Shown in pieces: positions 19,061 to 28,576 of a DNA stretch of 64,000 bases; the stretch's first letter is position 1, and each line of letters begins with the position of its first letter. Source of the DNA: an uncultured Shewanella sp. (GTDB lineage: Bacteria > Pseudomonadota > Gammaproteobacteria > Enterobacterales > Shewanellaceae); the NCBI RefSeq assembly GCF_947497935.1, contig NZ_CANMIO010000003.1:248001-312000 (forward strand), given 5' to 3'. The translations under genes and the position numbers were made by a program. The notes below the pieces were generated by a model, which had not been told where the DNA came from, did not search any database, and saw only the letters and a program-made list of their open reading frames with translations.

Positions 19061-19165
19061 TTACCACCCAAGCTAATTTAGTAATGATTGATATTTAGCG
19101 ATCCGGCTCACAACTCGACATAAAACCGAATAGTTAAAACCGAGTAAGCTGCTCAAGATCACAGT

Positions 19166-19759
19166 TTGCTTGAGCAAAAAAACGACAATAGCCATCCGTT
19201 TTTCGTGTCTATTAGGTTTTGCCGTTTCGTGTTCGAATTATCACATCAAGCTTTATTATGGGCTCAAGCCTTAGGCTTTATCTCAATGACCATAGGTTGG
19301 TGGGCTAACTATCAGAAAAATGATCAGCAATTACTATCAGGCAACCTCCTAGCCTCCGGTCTCACTGCTATCCATTTAGGTCTACTGGGCAGCACCTTAG
19401 GCATGTTCAATCAACTTCTTAATGCAGTCCGCTTCGCTACCTGTCGCAAAAGCGCCTGCCGAATGCTCCTACCGCTAGTGTTTTCAAGTATTGCAGTTCT
19501 ACAGGGATTAGTGTGGGCCGAGCATTGGAGTGAATGGTGTGCTATCGCTAGTGCAGTACTGATGAGTTTTGCGCTATTTCACTTGAAGGGCGCTCAGTTA
19601 CGTTCAGCCATGATGATAAGTAATATGCTCAACTTAACACTTTCTGTCTATTTATCTTCTTGGTCAGGGATCTTATATCAACTAGTGACACTGGTTATCT
19701 TGGCACAGAGTTTATGGCCGCAAAAGCAAGCGGAGTACGCCACTGAACAAGCCGCTTAA
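19166..19759 (+). CDS. YgjV-like inner-membrane protein
   Basis: 197 residues with five or six hydrophobic segments; WAQALGFISMTIGWWANYQKND and the NQLLNAVRFAT segment match the Imp-YgjV family of bacterial inner-membrane proteins. Function unknown. The start is uncertain: the frame opens with TTG at 19166, but GTG at 19229 would begin shortly before the first membrane segment and fits E. coli YgjV better. No strong ribosome site distinguishes them. Confidence 0.7.
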   Translation: MLEQKNDNSHPFFVSIRFCRFVFELSHQALLWAQALGFISMTIGWWANYQKNDQQLLSGNLLASGLTAIHLGLLGSTLGMFNQLLNAVRFATCRKSACRMLLPLVFSSIAVLQGLVWAEHWSEWCAIASAVLMSFALFHLKGAQLRSAMMISNMLNLTLSVYLSSWSGILYQLVTLVILAQSLWPQKQAEYATEQAA

Positions 19760-19957
19760 GGCTTAGCGTCTGCTATCGAGTCCCCCGCCTTGTGGCTAAA
19801 ACTTAAAGGTGGTTAATCACTGCTGATATTAGAAACGGGTGGTAGCTTGCGATATTCGCGATTGATATTCATTGTTGCTATTAGTATTAGCTAGGATTGC
19901 GCTAAGATTATGATACCAGCAAAGCAATCTACACTCTGTAGGATTTCAAGGAACGAT

Positions 19958-20344
19958 ATGGATGATAGGCGATTATTTTCGCGGTTAATCTTTGCAACCG
20001 ATGCCAAGTTGATCAGTCGCGATAGCCAGCATGAAAATCGCTGGCCAACTAAACTACTGGATATCAGCCTTAACGGCGCCTTGGTTGAGCTCCCCCGAGA
20101 CTTTAACTTTAACGACACAGAACTGACACTGGAATTTAGCCTGCAAGAGCCTGAATTCAGAGTCGTGATGCAGACCAAACTTGTGCACAGAGAAAATCAG
20201 CAGCTTGGCTTAGCCTGCCAACACATTGATGTTGAGAGCATTAGTCATCTACGCAGACTGCTAGAGCTTAACTTAGGTGATGCGAGTTTACTCGATAGGG
20301 AATTGGAGCGGCTATTCGAGCAAAAGCGCACGAATATCGGATAG
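19958..20344 (+). CDS. PilZ-domain protein (likely c-di-GMP receptor)
   Basis: 128 residues from the ATG at 19958, which has AAGGA six nt upstream. The protein is essentially one PilZ domain: the arginine-rich DRRLFSRLIF start supplies the RxxxR motif and DISLNGALVEL the D/NxSxxG motif, both needed for c-di-GMP binding. A helical tail (RRLLELNLGDASLLDRELER) follows. It is a stand-alone receptor whose partner is unknown; it converges on radA, with a second, much larger PilZ gene on the other side of radA. Confidence 0.85.
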   Translation: MDDRRLFSRLIFATDAKLISRDSQHENRWPTKLLDISLNGALVELPRDFNFNDTELTLEFSLQEPEFRVVMQTKLVHRENQQLGLACQHIDVESISHLRRLLELNLGDASLLDRELERLFEQKRTNIG

Positions 20345-20387
20345 GAGTCCAAGCCTCTCGCCTACAACAATCCCAAGCTTTCAGTAA

Positions 20388-20411
20388 AAACGCCGCAATA
20401 TTGCGGCGTTT
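20388..20411. terminator. Bidirectional terminator between the small PilZ gene and radA
   Basis: Near-perfect palindrome with stem AAACGCCGCAA/TTGCGGCGTTT, flanked by A and T runs. Confidence 0.85.
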
Positions 20412-20463
20412 AAGCATGCTTTTGGGTCAACTATCTATTTATTATTGATTGATGAAATTGACA

Positions 20464-21837
20464 TTAATTTATCAACTCAAGCAACTCATGAATCGTCTTC
20501 ACAGGGATGATCTTCGCGCCTGCGCCTTCCATTGACTTATGGTAATTACGAAATGGAATAAAAATCTCCGTGAAGCCGTGTTGAATCGCCTCCCTGACTC
20601 GCGGAACACCACTATCGATTGGGCGAACGTCACCATTTAAGCTTAACTCTCCCATGATGCAAGTGGTTCTTGGCACTACAAAATCATTCAAACTGCTTAG
20701 CAGCGCAGTCACTAGTGCTAAGTCGATGCAGGTTTCAGACTCATCAATCTTAAGGCCACCGACTAGGTTAAAATAGGTGTCGTGGAAGATTTTCGTCTTA
20801 GTGTGCTTACGTAAAATACCCGTCAGCATTTTGATTCGGTTCATGTTTAACCCAACACAAACACGCTGAGGGAACTCAGCCTCGGTTTCAGTGGTTAAAC
20901 ACTGGATCTCGAGTAGTAAGTTACGATTGCCCTTACGGATACAGGTAATCGCCGCCCCCGGTGACTCAGTGGTGGATCCCGATAAAAAGATCTCACTCGG
21001 ATTATCGACACTGATCATGCCACGTTCGGTCATCTTGAATATGCCCACGGTATCGACATCGCCAAAACGGTTCTTGTTCGCCCTGAGGGTACGCACCTGG
21101 CCGTCATTACACTCGATATGAGTTAAACAGTCGACGATGTGAATTAGGGTTTGCGGCCCTGCAGTCTCATTATTCTTGTTAACGTGAGCCACTAAAAACA
21201 TGGTGACGTTATTTTGCTTACAATACTGAGTGAGTGCCTGAGCGCTCCCCTTTACCTGTGAAGGTGAGCCTGGGCTACCATTAGCTAAATCGGTTACGAC
21301 CGCCTGAATAGAGTCAATAACTGCAAACTTAATCTTCTTCTCTTCAAGCTCTGCAATAATTGCCTCAACACTGGTTTCGGCCATCAGGAATAAGTTATCT
21401 TCATTGCAATCTAGCTTTAGACGGTTAACTCGGTTTTTAAACTGCGACAGTGATTCTTCAGCGGTACAGTAAAGCGATGGCATTAACTGCGACATACGAG
21501 ACACAAGATCCGATAAAATCGTGGTCTTACCCGCACCAGGATCGCCAGAGATGATGTTTACCGAACCTGTGGTCAATCCACCACAAAGCACTCGGTCTAG
21601 CTCGCCAATGCCCGTCAGCATCTTTTGCGCTTCAAACTCTTCAATCTCGGTTAGTTTCTTTGAACCACCGCCCACAGAGCCTGCGTAGCCAGAGACAGAA
21701 GAGCGCGCAGGTTTCAGCGCTGAAATCTTCAGTTCACTGATAGTATTCCACTCCTGACAGGCACTACACTGCCCCTGCCATCGAGGAAAATCTTGACCAC
21801 ACTCATTACATACATAAGCTGTTTTATTCTTTGCCAT
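20464..21837 (-). CDS. radA: RadA/Sms DNA repair and recombination ATPase
   Basis: 457 residues, standard length. N-terminal zinc finger CNECGQDFPRWQGQCSAC, a RecA-like ATPase with Walker A GDPGAGKTT near residue 100 and VIDSIQ, the diagnostic KNRFG motif near residue 255, and a C-terminal Lon-like domain (GLKIDESETCIDLALV). RadA drives branch migration in homologous recombination. Divergent from the large PilZ gene and convergent with the small one. Confidence 0.96.
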   Translation of the reverse strand: MAKNKTAYVCNECGQDFPRWQGQCSACQEWNTISELKISALKPARSSVSGYAGSVGGGSKKLTEIEEFEAQKMLTGIGELDRVLCGGLTTGSVNIISGDPGAGKTTILSDLVSRMSQLMPSLYCTAEESLSQFKNRVNRLKLDCNEDNLFLMAETSVEAIIAELEEKKIKFAVIDSIQAVVTDLANGSPGSPSQVKGSAQALTQYCKQNNVTMFLVAHVNKNNETAGPQTLIHIVDCLTHIECNDGQVRTLRANKNRFGDVDTVGIFKMTERGMISVDNPSEIFLSGSTTESPGAAITCIRKGNRNLLLEIQCLTTETEAEFPQRVCVGLNMNRIKMLTGILRKHTKTKIFHDTYFNLVGGLKIDESETCIDLALVTALLSSLNDFVVPRTTCIMGELSLNGDVRPIDSGVPRVREAIQHGFTEIFIPFRNYHKSMEGAGAKIIPVKTIHELLELIN

Positions 21838-21988
21838 AGTTCTTTCTAAATCGTATAAAATCGGTAAAGTAATGCCAATATTGGCCGATACTTATTTAAG
21901 ATAGAAGGGATCGATATTAATTCCCCCTGAATATTTGTCCTGAGCCTATCAGCCATTGCTCTATTTAGCATCCCAAAAGAAGTGATTA

Positions 21989-24406
21989 ATGACGTTACAA
22001 TTGCATAAAGCCCTCGTTGAACAGTTAAAACCCCTGTTAATGGAACCTGAATTTCCGGAACTGTTCGATCAGCTTACCGCTGATGAAACCAATTCAACGC
22101 GCTTTTTGCTCAAGATGGAACTCAATAGACTGGCCTCAGCCTGCACTAGGCTCATCGATCTGCGCAATAAAACCGAGCTCGACTGTGAGGAGTTTATTTT
22201 TGCCGGTCAGCAACATTATCTGGACGCGCCCGCCAAAGAAAGGTTTTTAGAGGCTCTCGCACTTTATCGCGACGAGTATACCTTAGGTGTTTATGAGCAA
22301 GTAATAGAAGCGCACAAGCATCGTATTTTGAAGCTGCGCGAGTCTAGCCAGACTGAAGTTGTCAGCGACACCTCGCCGTTTGTTGCCAAAGCTGTAGTAT
22401 TAGGGAGCTACTTCGCCCGCTGCGAAGAGCGGATGAATTACAGCATGCGTATCAATGTCACCCAAGGGCATCTTAGTTTTAACGGGATCACCGTCGATCT
22501 CTCAGTGGGCGGCGCAAGGATCCGGATCCCTGCTAAACATGGCCTACAATCCAACACGCCTATTTGCATCAAGCTGTTGGAGCTTGGTGAAGAGTATTAT
22601 CATCAAGACCTGCAGCAAGGTATCGACTATCAAATTGTCGATACCGAACAAAATCATGAGTATTGCTGGCTTAGATTAAAGCGGACTTCTGGCAGTGAAG
22701 CACTGTCACAGATGCTAGAGCAATTGATCCGAGGTTATAAGTTTCGCTATAAGGTCGATGTCAATGATGTGCTAGTCACGACAAAAGGACTGGGGTTTGA
22801 ACGCCATTACCTGCCCCACTTACCACATCTACCACTATTTATTGAGACGAAAACGAATTCAGACGCGAATGATGACCAGCAGCTCATCATCAGCCATAAA
22901 CTACTCAGTCGCGATAACCAAGCTATTAGTGAGTATTTCAAAGATGAAGATAATATTTGTCAGCTAAGCAGCTTTCTCACCCCTGTTAGACTGAAACGCA
23001 TTATAGAGTCAGAAGATGATAACCAACACTGTCAGTTCTTCTGCTTCACCTTCACAGCCCAAGGGGCAAAATTCTTTTATTCAGCAAGCTTAGCGGAACT
23101 AAATTCTCGCGATCTGTTAGCGCTATTTTTAAGCTTTGGTGCCACTAAGCCTAGCTTTAAAGTATTTAAGGTTGCGAAGCAAGTTGTCGACCATCAACAA
23201 TCCTATAAAGCCAGTATTTTGCCCGGAGATGAAGGCCGTTACTCCGCACTGACAGAAACCCAATTAAGCGCTTTTAGCCATATACTACAGCTCATCGATA
23301 TGACCCCTATTAAGGCTGGTGAGCTATATCAAAGTTGGGCTCAAATAAACCGAGATGCAGAGAATCAAGCCAGTGTTAACGAGTTAAAAATATTTGGCCA
23401 AAAGAAGGTCTCTCAACACGGTATAAAGCTTATCTCGCTGCAGTTTAGCGAACGCCGCAATGAATCCCGCTTTGCCTTTAAAACAGCTGTAATGCTTAGC
23501 CAAGGTAAGCTCAGCGTAGCCGCAAACACAGATGATATTTCAAGTCGCGGATTGAAACTTAGTCTCACAACACCTGTGAGTTTCAATGAAGCCGACCCCA
23601 TTTTAATCAGCTTCCCTAAACTACAGTCTCTTGCAGGTAAAACCTCATTAGCGTCATTGCCTTACCGATTGATCCGTACCCGTAAAAATGGCATCACCTT
23701 ACACCTCACCGCGCTGGTTGGTCACACGCCTCATGTCGGCGTCGAGTTTTTAAATCGATTGATTGAACATAATCGTGATAAACTTGAGAAGCTTACCGAA
23801 AATAACCATAACGTCAAAGAGCTCGCCGATGGCATGAAAAATATTGCCATGCGAAAACTGGCTTCCGTCCCCTACTATTTAGAGCGCACAATAAAGTCGG
23901 CTTATATATCGACCTTAGGTATTGGCACCGAGCAAAATCATATTGCCAACATCTTCGCCTCTCAAAGCGATAATACATTAGCTTACAACCTAGCTCCTTT
24001 ACTTGACGGCGGTAAGTTAAAGCGAGACTTCATCACACCAATTCGCTCCATGAAGCCACAAAATGGCTTATCTTATTTTGAAATATTCGTGCAGATCTCC
24101 CGAATGTCCCAGGGGCAGATAAAAGTGCGCTGCATCAGTGATTGTGACCTCTCTGAGCGCGCACAACAACTTAGCTTTATTCAGCGCAGTCAGGGGCTTG
24201 GTGAGTTTATGGCGTTAAGGGTATATCGCGGTGCCACAGGTAAACCTGACTTAAATTACATTCGCCGAGAACGGGAATACATCAATATTCACTCCCCCCA
24301 TAAAGGTAAGAAGCTAGAAGAGCAACTTTGGAATATTATTGGTGTGGGCGAGTTTCTGGATGTAACCCAAGAGGTGACACTACGCTTTCCAGAGCTTTAC
24401 CATTAA
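21989..24406 (+). CDS. Large protein with two PilZ domains
   Basis: 805 residues, no signal peptide or membrane segment seen. Two PilZ-like cores: the first begins near residue 143 with RCEERMNYSMRINV and has VDLSVGGARI near 169; the second begins near 487 with ERRNESRFAF and has DDISSRGLKL near 514. Both keep recognisable RxxxR and D/NxSxxG elements, so both may bind c-di-GMP. The rest is not recognised. The type is common in Shewanella beside radA. Likely a cytoplasmic c-di-GMP effector; output unknown. Confidence 0.8.
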   Translation: MTLQLHKALVEQLKPLLMEPEFPELFDQLTADETNSTRFLLKMELNRLASACTRLIDLRNKTELDCEEFIFAGQQHYLDAPAKERFLEALALYRDEYTLGVYEQVIEAHKHRILKLRESSQTEVVSDTSPFVAKAVVLGSYFARCEERMNYSMRINVTQGHLSFNGITVDLSVGGARIRIPAKHGLQSNTPICIKLLELGEEYYHQDLQQGIDYQIVDTEQNHEYCWLRLKRTSGSEALSQMLEQLIRGYKFRYKVDVNDVLVTTKGLGFERHYLPHLPHLPLFIETKTNSDANDDQQLIISHKLLSRDNQAISEYFKDEDNICQLSSFLTPVRLKRIIESEDDNQHCQFFCFTFTAQGAKFFYSASLAELNSRDLLALFLSFGATKPSFKVFKVAKQVVDHQQSYKASILPGDEGRYSALTETQLSAFSHILQLIDMTPIKAGELYQSWAQINRDAENQASVNELKIFGQKKVSQHGIKLISLQFSERRNESRFAFKTAVMLSQGKLSVAANTDDISSRGLKLSLTTPVSFNEADPILISFPKLQSLAGKTSLASLPYRLIRTRKNGITLHLTALVGHTPHVGVEFLNRLIEHNRDKLEKLTENNHNVKELADGMKNIAMRKLASVPYYLERTIKSAYISTLGIGTEQNHIANIFASQSDNTLAYNLAPLLDGGKLKRDFITPIRSMKPQNGLSYFEIFVQISRMSQGQIKVRCISDCDLSERAQQLSFIQRSQGLGEFMALRVYRGATGKPDLNYIRREREYINIHSPHKGKKLEEQLWNIIGVGEFLDVTQEVTLRFPELYH

Positions 24407-24511
24407 TTATCCCTCTAATACTTATCAGTATAGGACGCCCTCGTCTGTAAAAGACTGAGTCGCTGTGGCCACTACGACTTTGACTACATGATGGAAAGGC
24501 GGCCCCAGCTC

Positions 24512-24979
24512 CTATTCTTTAGGCTTAGCGTCCTGCTTATGCTGAATGACGCTGTACATATAGCCTACGACCACTAAGTTAATGATTAACACAGCAACGG
24601 TGACTAAATTAGGTTTAGTGAATAATTCATAAGCCTCAAAAGGCAGGTAAATCCCACCACTCAATAAAGCGAACCACTCAGTCCACACTAGACTATGCCA
24701 AAGACCATAGGCTTCGATAAAGCGAACACCCGCATAGAGTAAGGCCCCAGCTATCACCAGTGTAATGTTGGCAGGTGTCACTTTACCAGCCTGTGTGATC
24801 ACTTCCTGAACCAAATGATTAGCTGGATTTAAGTGGGAGTGCCTAAGCAACTCTTCTACCACCAGCTGAATATCCTGCCCAGCGAGTTTATGCAGCCCAA
24901 AGACAACTAATACCGATATTACACCTTTCGTGGCCTCTAACAGTGCGATGGCTTTTAAGCCGTTTTTAGCTGATGACAT
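24512..24979 (-). CDS. DUF2127-family membrane protein
   Basis: 155 residues with four hydrophobic segments: KAIALLEATKGVISVLVVFG near the start is the typical first segment, VIAGALLYAGVRFIEAYGLW the central one, then WFALLSGGIYLPFEAYEL and the last near the C-terminus. This is the DUF2127 pattern. Function unknown. Stands alone. Confidence 0.75.
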   Translation of the reverse strand: MSSAKNGLKAIALLEATKGVISVLVVFGLHKLAGQDIQLVVEELLRHSHLNPANHLVQEVITQAGKVTPANITLVIAGALLYAGVRFIEAYGLWHSLVWTEWFALLSGGIYLPFEAYELFTKPNLVTVAVLIINLVVVGYMYSVIQHKQDAKPKE

Positions 24980-25409
24980 AGGATCCTTTAGGCCTCGTGA
25001 TGCCGCTCTCTAGCGATGAATGCGAATAAATAATACCTGCTTCTAATGTTACGCCTTTTTGCTGTGCTTGAGTGCCGGATTAATTACCTTTAATGATGCA
25101 CAGTCTTCTTTACGACAGTCACCATGCTAAGCTACTAAAGATAGCTAATCCCACCCATGAAAGTGACCAATAATCAGCCACTCATTAATTAACGATTAAC
25201 CCAAGATGTATTTTTATTAATGAAAGAGAATAGTTAATTAGCCACGTTAACTCCTGAGGTATAGTGCTAACTAAGGCGATTTATGTCCATAAATCGGAGG
25301 TGTTTAGAGTCTCTTTTGTCACTGATAACACCACGAGTAGCAACTATCTCAAGTCTCTGCAACATTAAGCATTTACCTTGAGTACTATGCCCCTTTAGGA
25401 ACACCAACA
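24980..25409. other. 430-bp divergent intergenic, no gene seen
   Basis: Separates the DUF2127 and DedA genes. AT-rich with short direct and inverted patches. I see no ORF with coding character, no tRNA-like fold and no clear terminator. The right end carries the DedA ribosome site TAGGAACACC. Confidence 0.6.
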
Positions 25410-26141
25410 ATGCTAGATTCATTTGTCTCAGTCATAACAGCCCTATGGCAACAAGACTTCGCTTTACTGCAAAGCCCTGGCAGCGCAACCATGATTTACA
25501 TTTGCGTTTTCACCTTAATTTGGCTAGAAAGTGCACTTCTTCCTGCAGCTCCCATGCCTTGTGATAGCGTCGTAATCCTCTCTGGTAGCTTAGCCGCAGC
25601 GGGAATTATCAGTTTTCCTATAGTATTTGCCGCTTTAGTCGTTGCTGGTGCAACAGGGAGTTGGCTGGCATTTATACAAGGCAGATGGCTACACAAGTTG
25701 CCTAAGATCCAACGCTGGATAGATGCCGTACCTGAAAACCGTATGAAGACGGTCGATAACTTACTTAATAAACATGGCTTATTAGCCCTTTTTACAGCGC
25801 GTTTTATTCCTGTTGTACGCCCTCTATTGCCACTAATGATGGGATTGCACATAAAGAAAGTGTCAAACTTTCATTATTTCGCTTGGTTAAGTGCTGCGAT
25901 TTGGTGTGCACTTTTACTCGGCTTTGGTTACTCACTGTCCTACCTACCAGAGAACGTCGCTCGCGTTGTCACTATGGCGTTAATCATTGCCCCATTCGTG
26001 ACACTGGCTATCGCCATTGTTAGTCTACTGAGCCGTTTTATCATTAAAAGAAGACGGATGAAAAAATTACCTGTCGCAGAGCTTATACAAGAAACCGTTC
26101 TTGCCAAGCCAGTTACGCCGCTAAAGAAAACCGCTAAGTAA
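25410..26141 (+). CDS. DedA-family (SNARE-associated, VTT) membrane protein
   Basis: 243 residues. Family marks: LPAAPMPCDSVVILSG in the first re-entrant region, then GSWLAFIQGRWLHK, and FTARFIPVVRPLLPLMMG with the conserved arginine-proline motif; four to five membrane segments and a basic tail (KRRRMKK). DedA proteins are undecaprenyl-phosphate or phospholipid transporters in the inner membrane; the specific substrate cannot be read here. Confidence 0.87.
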   Translation: MLDSFVSVITALWQQDFALLQSPGSATMIYICVFTLIWLESALLPAAPMPCDSVVILSGSLAAAGIISFPIVFAALVVAGATGSWLAFIQGRWLHKLPKIQRWIDAVPENRMKTVDNLLNKHGLLALFTARFIPVVRPLLPLMMGLHIKKVSNFHYFAWLSAAIWCALLLGFGYSLSYLPENVARVVTMALIIAPFVTLAIAIVSLLSRFIIKRRRMKKLPVAELIQETVLAKPVTPLKKTAK

Positions 26142-26323
26142 CATGCTTTTAGGGTCCTGTCTCTGACAGGACCCGCTTGAACCTCGCCTGTTATGACACG
26201 CTGTGCCTTCAATTATTGAATACCACCTAATTCCCAGTGTCATTGCAACCTAGACTTGTTAGCCCTATCTATCTCTACTTCCTTAAGCCGTACTCAGGAC
26301 TAAAGCGAAAGTCATAGCAATTA

Positions 26324-26360
26324 ATATCTAAGCCGTATATCTAAGCCGTATATCTAAGCC
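26324..26360. repeat. 13-bp tandem repeat, 2.8 copies
   Basis: ATATCTAAGCCGT occurs at 26324 and 26337, followed by 11 of its 13 bases at 26350. Perfect copies; possibly slippage-prone. Confidence 0.95.
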
Positions 26361-26394
26361 ACTGCAGATTAAGCCCCACCGAGCAATGAGACAC

Positions 26395-26430
26395 AAAAAA
26401 ACCGTGAGACATAAGCCACACGGTTTTTTT
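26395..26430. terminator. Bidirectional terminator between dedA-like and yejM-like genes
   Basis: ACCGTG (26401-26406) pairs with CACGGT (26419-26424), with six A before and six T after. Confidence 0.85.
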
Positions 26431-26503
26431 GTTCCAGACTAGACACTAAATCCAATTCACCCAGCTATTTCATTACGCGTCCAAGAAGTTCGACACCAGA
26501 ACA

Positions 26504-28330
26504 TTACTCTAGGTAACGTCTCATCAACTCATAAGCTTGGTTTAGCTGCTGAAAATCAGGCTTACCTTCTTTAGGGCGATTATGTCTATCCAAATACTGA
26601 TAACCACCTTGAGTGCCTGACACATGCAAAATGCTACTTTCATTAACTAAGGCATAATCGCTGTAACTTGCAAGAATGAGCCACTTTCTTCTATCAATAT
26701 ATCGCTCAAACAAGTTATACCCTGCGCTATAGTTTTCTACAGGTCCAGTCGCACCTAAGTAGTTTTGCATCAGCGTTGGAACTAAGTCCATATGATCAGT
26801 AAAGTATTGATTCACTCCCGGCTTAAGATCTGCACCTAACATAATAAAAGGCACTTTTATCTGAGGGTCGGTAAAATTACCATTGTGGCCCCAAAAATTT
26901 AGCTTGTTATCGTTAATTTCTTGACCATGGTCTCCAGTAATCACCACTAAAGTATTGGCCAACTCTCCCGACTCTTTAAGCTGAGTGAGGACTTTACCTA
27001 TCAACGAATCGTTAAAATTCACGCTGGTGTTATAGCGGTTAAGGATAGGCAGCCTATCGGTATCATTATTGATGTTTAAGTAATCCATTCGAGATGCTTG
27101 TGGCTCGAATTTATTCGGGTAATCATCGGGAAAATCATATCCATGGGGAGAGTCATAAAATAAAAATGAGAACGCTGGGCGGGTAGGATCTTTATGTTTA
27201 TCCCATTCGAGCCACTCTTGAGTGATCTCAATATCTCGACTTGCCTTGGTCTCACCTTTTGAGCGCACTCTTAAATCAGGCACATGAACAAAAACCGTTT
27301 CATCAAATTCAGGTTTTAAAAGGTGTGCAGAAGAAAAGATCCCTAGTTGATAATCCAGCTGCTGCATTCTATCCATTATCACCGGCGATTCGCGATTGCG
27401 ATAAAAACTATGCCAATAGGTTGCTGGTAAGCCATAAAATAGACCAAATATTCCCGCGCGGGTGGCATTACCTGTAGAGTAATGCTGCTTAAAAACCTGA
27501 CCATCTTGGGCATATTGCCAAATATTTGGGGTCACTTCGGCACTAAAACTATCGTGACGCCAAGAGTCAATCACAATAAATAGGACGTTAGTAGGTGTGA
27601 TCTGCTGATAACTTATCGGCGTTAACGGATAAGATAAGTTACTACTATTATCGATTTTTAATTTATTTTGCTGAGCCAATTCAGCTTCATTAACAAAACC
27701 ATATTTCAACATCAATCTGTTGGCTGTCGCTGGGTAAAACAGCGGTAAGAAACGACTAAAGTTGGTAATCGAATTCACGGCATTAGCACTCGCCCAAATA
27801 TGCACGGCATGTGTGGCGAGCATACATAAGAAAAGAAGGTAAGTGATATACCGCAATACCGGTTTAAAGCGGTCACAACCTCTAGTTAATACGAGCCAAT
27901 AAATCCCACATTGCAGCGCGAATGTCAGCACGATCAACGATGCGCCAAACAGGTAATTTTCCATCGAGAATTCGACGATGCCACCGGAGAAGATCATTTC
28001 AACCAGTACTGGTTGAATATGAAAGCGATACTGGGCAAAAACCTGAGTATCCCCATATAAGGTTATCAACGCTACAGTAAAAATAATCGATGTTAAGACT
28101 AGCCTAAGCAGAATCGGTTTAATCAAACTAAGCGGTAAACTAACTAGGCCAACTAACCCAGCGAGTAACCCCATCTGCCCAGCCGTAGCAAGGATAATAT
28201 AACCCCAATCTAGAGAGGTTAAGTTAGCGGGAAGGTAATCCAAGTAACTCACAGATAAGATAATAAATATCAATGCATTTATTAGTGTTAGCACAGTGTG
28301 AGATTTCATTCGTGCGCGCAAAGGTAACAT
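26504..28330 (-). CDS. yejM: YejM/PbgA (LapC)-like inner-membrane sulfatase-fold protein
   Basis: 608 residues from an ATG at 28330, chosen because AGGA lies 12 nt upstream and because family members start just before the first membrane segment; the frame runs open to 28441. Five membrane segments (DUF3413) occupy about residues 1-200, followed by a periplasmic alkaline-phosphatase/sulfatase-fold domain with VLFIVIDSWRHD, STGNATRAGIFGLFYG, VVITGDHGQE and FTDHMDLVPTLM. E. coli YejM controls LPS synthesis by modulating LapB/FtsH turnover of LpxC. Here it lies downstream of psrABC but behind a strong terminator, so it is probably a separate unit. Confidence 0.88.
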   Translation of the reverse strand: MLPLRARMKSHTVLTLINALIFIILSVSYLDYLPANLTSLDWGYIILATAGQMGLLAGLVGLVSLPLSLIKPILLRLVLTSIIFTVALITLYGDTQVFAQYRFHIQPVLVEMIFSGGIVEFSMENYLFGASLIVLTFALQCGIYWLVLTRGCDRFKPVLRYITYLLFLCMLATHAVHIWASANAVNSITNFSRFLPLFYPATANRLMLKYGFVNEAELAQQNKLKIDNSSNLSYPLTPISYQQITPTNVLFIVIDSWRHDSFSAEVTPNIWQYAQDGQVFKQHYSTGNATRAGIFGLFYGLPATYWHSFYRNRESPVIMDRMQQLDYQLGIFSSAHLLKPEFDETVFVHVPDLRVRSKGETKASRDIEITQEWLEWDKHKDPTRPAFSFLFYDSPHGYDFPDDYPNKFEPQASRMDYLNINNDTDRLPILNRYNTSVNFNDSLIGKVLTQLKESGELANTLVVITGDHGQEINDNKLNFWGHNGNFTDPQIKVPFIMLGADLKPGVNQYFTDHMDLVPTLMQNYLGATGPVENYSAGYNLFERYIDRRKWLILASYSDYALVNESSILHVSGTQGGYQYLDRHNRPKEGKPDFQQLNQAYELMRRYLE

Positions 28331-28513
28331 GTTCACGTTCCTGCTCGTCCCCATTACCATAACGGGAGACATAAAAAGCGCGAAGTTTACCCACTCACTC
28401 GCCTCGAATACGTGACGCAAGTCACAATTACTTTGACTCATGATGAATTGAGCATATCAAGGTCCGTTATCACCTCAGTAAGTCTTTGTTAGGAACTGTT
28501 GAAGAGTTAATAG

Positions 28514-28547
28514 AAAAAATAGCGGCCCAAAAGAGCCGCTATTTTTG
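28514..28547. terminator. Terminator at the end of psrABC
   Basis: AAAAATAGCGGC/GCCGCTATTTTT stem with 8-nt loop and T tracts on both strands, 30 nt beyond the psrC stop. Confidence 0.9.
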
Positions 28548-28576
28548 ATTAAAACTTTGAAGTAAAAAACTAACGA

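Larger units (their letters stand above)
26142..26503. other. 362-bp intergenic with tandem repeat and terminator
   Basis: Holds a 13-bp tandem repeat (26324-26360) and a bidirectional terminator (26395-26430). No ORF with coding character. Confidence 0.6.
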
